NCBI RefSeq assembly: GCF_014640335.1
Contig: NZ_BMGT01000004.1
Coordinates: 390,839 to 454,838, forward strand
Length of the DNA stretch: 64,000 nucleotides
Reading direction: 5' to 3'
DNA from: Edaphobacter dinghuensis
Lineage (GTDB): Bacteria > Acidobacteriota > Terriglobia > Terriglobales > Acidobacteriaceae
Of the stretch, positions 62,917 to 64,000 are shown piece after piece. A program made the position numbers and the translations under genes. The notes under the pieces were generated by a model. That model was not told the DNA's origin. It was given only the letters and a program-made list of their open reading frames with translations, and ran no database searches. How positions within the stretch are numbered: the first letter of the stretch is position 1; the number at the start of each line of letters is the position of its first letter.

Positions 62917-63003
62917 GCACAGGTGGCCGAGTGGTTAATGGCAGCAGACTGTAAATCTGCCACTCTTCGAGTTACGGAGGTTCGAATCCTCCCCTGTGCA
63001 CCA
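62917..63003 (+). tRNA. tRNA-Tyr (anticodon GTA)
   Basis: 87 bases with long variable arm and encoded CCA. Acceptor GCACAGG/CCTGTGC; anticodon arm CAGA-CTGTAAA-TCTG (GTA); T arm GGAGG-TTCGAAT-CCTCC. Confidence 0.97.
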
Positions 63004-63034
63004 TTAGTTTTGGTAGTGGTACGAGTGGAGCGTT

Positions 63035-63208
63035 GTGGATTTAAGCCCTGCAGGCAGCGGACGGATGTGGATTGCGCTTGCTGTCATCGGGGTGTTGGCC
63101 TTACTTTCCTGGCATACGATGCAGCCAGGAAAATACCGGTCGCTGACGTGGATTTTATTGGGCTATTTTGCCTTCCGCGTTGGGTTAGAACGATACCGTT
63201 CGCGGTAA
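63035..63208 (+). CDS. small membrane protein of 57 aa between tRNA genes
   Basis: GTG start at 63035 with GGAG six bases before, stop TAA at 63206. The translation has two hydrophobic helices: MWIALAVIGVLALLSW (about residues 11-26) and LTWILLGYFAFRVGL (about 37-51), with a Lys/Arg-rich short link and a basic end. No family recognised. It fills most of the 254 bases between tRNA-Tyr and the second tRNA-Thr, and would be expressed from the tRNA transcript or its own promoter. Confidence 0.45.
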   Translation: MDLSPAGSGRMWIALAVIGVLALLSWHTMQPGKYRSLTWILLGYFAFRVGLERYRSR

Positions 63209-63257
63209 AATTGTTTTACCGTAGAAGAGTTTTGGCCGTTTGTTTCAGGTTTTTTAT

Positions 63258-63332
<75 letters not shown>

Positions 63333-63377
63333 GAATTTTTGAGAAGTCCAGAAAGTGGACGACTTTGCAGTAGCAGG

Positions 63378-63452
63378 GCGGGAGTAACTCAGTGGTAGAG
63401 TCACAGCCTTCCAAGCTGTTGGTCGCGGGTTCGATTCCCGTCTCCCGCTCCA
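63378..63452 (+). tRNA. tRNA-Gly (anticodon TCC)
   Basis: 75 bases with encoded CCA. Acceptor GCGGGAG/CTCCCGC; anticodon arm ACAGC-CTTCCAA-GCTGT; T arm GCGGG-TTCGATT-CCCGT. Confidence 0.97.
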
Positions 63453-63484
63453 AACGTTTGCAGGCAATTCCGTAGGAGATTGCG

Positions 63485-63802
63485 TTGAGCACTTTACATG
63501 AGCAGCCTGTACTTCACGTCGGCGATCCCGAAGCATTCGGCGCGGTGAAGGGGGCGATCGAGTCCTCATTTTCTTTGGGGCATGTAGCGGCATTTCTGAA
63601 GACCCTCGAGCGTTCGGGGGTTCGCGTGCGTGACTTTCAGTCAGTGCTGGCCAAGGGATTGTTGGGCAAGGCCACGGCAACGCAGTACGGCCAGTTGGGT
63701 AACAGCGATCAGGGCCAGATTCGGGAGCTTTACCTTGCCAGTCTGGAGCGCGTCGCGCCGGAGTTGCGGCAGAAGTTTTTCAAGCTGTACGCGTACTACT
63801 GA
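63485..63802 (+). CDS. conserved hypothetical protein between tRNA-Gly and tuf
   Basis: 105 aa from TTG 63485, which has AGGAG six bases before it. Soluble, mostly helical: FGAVKGAIESSFSLGHVAAFLKTLERSGVRVRDFQSVLAKGLLGK, then YGQLGNSDQGQIRELYLASLERVAPELRQKFFKLYAYY. No known domain. It is inserted between the last tRNA and tuf on the same strand, so is probably read with them. Confidence 0.7.
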   Translation: MSTLHEQPVLHVGDPEAFGAVKGAIESSFSLGHVAAFLKTLERSGVRVRDFQSVLAKGLLGKATATQYGQLGNSDQGQIRELYLASLERVAPELRQKFFKLYAYY

Positions 63803-63877
63803 TCGGCATAGTTGATTTCAGCTTAATTTTTTATACCGCCGGTCCTAACGCCGGCCAACACGAGGAGACGAGTAGTC

Positions 63878-64000
63878 ATGGGCAAGGAAAAGTTTGACCG
63901 GTCAAAGCCGCACGTAAACGTAGGGACGATTGGGCATATCGATCACGGCAAGACGACGCTGACGGCGGCGATTACGAAGGTGTTGTCGAAGCACAACCCG
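63878..64000 (+). CDS. tuf: elongation factor Tu, 5' part only
   Basis: ATG 63878 with GAGGAG upstream, then [28 protein letters not shown] containing the P-loop GHIDHGKT. 41 residues are visible before the window ends. EF-Tu delivers aminoacyl-tRNA to the ribosome. It lies at the end of the tRNA cluster, as in the E. coli thrU-tyrU-glyT-thrT-tufB operon. Confidence 0.97.
   Translation, partial: MGKEKFDRSKPHVNVGTIGHIDHGKTTLTAAITKVLSKHNP

Noticed and set aside
62736..62954. 72-aa frame between tRNA-Thr and tRNA-Tyr
   Set aside because: It runs into the tRNA-Tyr gene and has no ribosome site or conserved text.

Overview
This window looks like chromosomal DNA of an acidobacterium, probably family Acidobacteriaceae (class Terriglobia; Edaphobacter, Granulicella and Terriglobus are the kind of genera meant). 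That rests on family content: a TIGR03435-type secreted protein, an Oar-like TonB receptor with a carboxypeptidase-regulatory domain next to a DUF5666-like protein, two PEP-CTERM proteins, a kumamolisin-type S53 peptidase, and a dense trehalose/maltose-1-phosphate cluster. GC content is moderately high and coding density is high. I see no prophage, transposase or CRISPR array. The genus is not determinable from the sequence alone.

Layout. 1-5.6 kb: truncated Kdo transferase gene, secreted protein, GNAT acetyltransferase, trmFO between two PEP-CTERM genes. 5.6-16 kb: housekeeping genes (der, DinG-type helicase, MFS exporter, queD-queE, lipoprotein, crotonase, a VOC-ribH fusion followed by nusB). 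16-20.5 kb: S53 peptidase, Tat-exported DUF3863-like protein, beta-propeller. 20.6-23.9 kb: L-fucose use (lactonase, Zn-dehydrogenase, fucP). 23.9-38 kb: a large alpha-glucan/trehalose locus with two divergent arms. The minus arm is glgE, treS-mak fusion, a degenerate GT-A-like protein and a TM-helix protein; the plus arm is GH15, treY, treZ. 38-42.5 kb: DUF5666-like protein and TonB receptor. 42.5-47.5 kb: aldehyde dehydrogenase, guanine-deaminase-like enzyme, homoserine dehydrogenase, GT39-like membrane protein. 47.6-50.6 kb: sulfur-carrier-dependent cysteine operon (cysM, mec, cysO, moeZ). 50.7-62.5 kb: mixed genes including rsmI, a catalytically degenerate site-2 protease, rsmD, a cystathionine enzyme, thiL, M23 peptidase, DyP peroxidase, the TIGR03435 protein and a HAD phosphatase. 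62.6-64 kb: four tRNA genes leading into tuf, cut by the window edge.

How the genes work together. The glucan locus encodes three connected routes: TreY/TreZ (glucan to trehalose), TreS/maltokinase (trehalose to maltose to maltose-1-phosphate) and GlgE (maltose-1-phosphate to glucan), so carbon could cycle between glucan and trehalose; no branching or debranching enzyme is in the window. The cysteine operon encodes a CysO-type sulfur carrier whose C-terminus has three residues beyond the Gly-Gly, together with the JAMM protease expected to trim it. The fucose genes give uptake and the middle of an oxidative pathway, but no aldolase or dehydratase is in view.

Most notable oddities: a 17-base repeat shared between the trmFO coding region and an intergenic site, with an apparent in-frame insertion in trmFO; ribH fused to a VOC-like N-terminus; an S2P/CBS membrane protein with both HExxH histidines changed to arginine; a GT-A-like protein without its acidic metal motif beside the GlgE arm; and an SGNH hydrolase with His in place of the DxxH aspartate. 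I did not find anything I would call a wholly new system; these are the leads.
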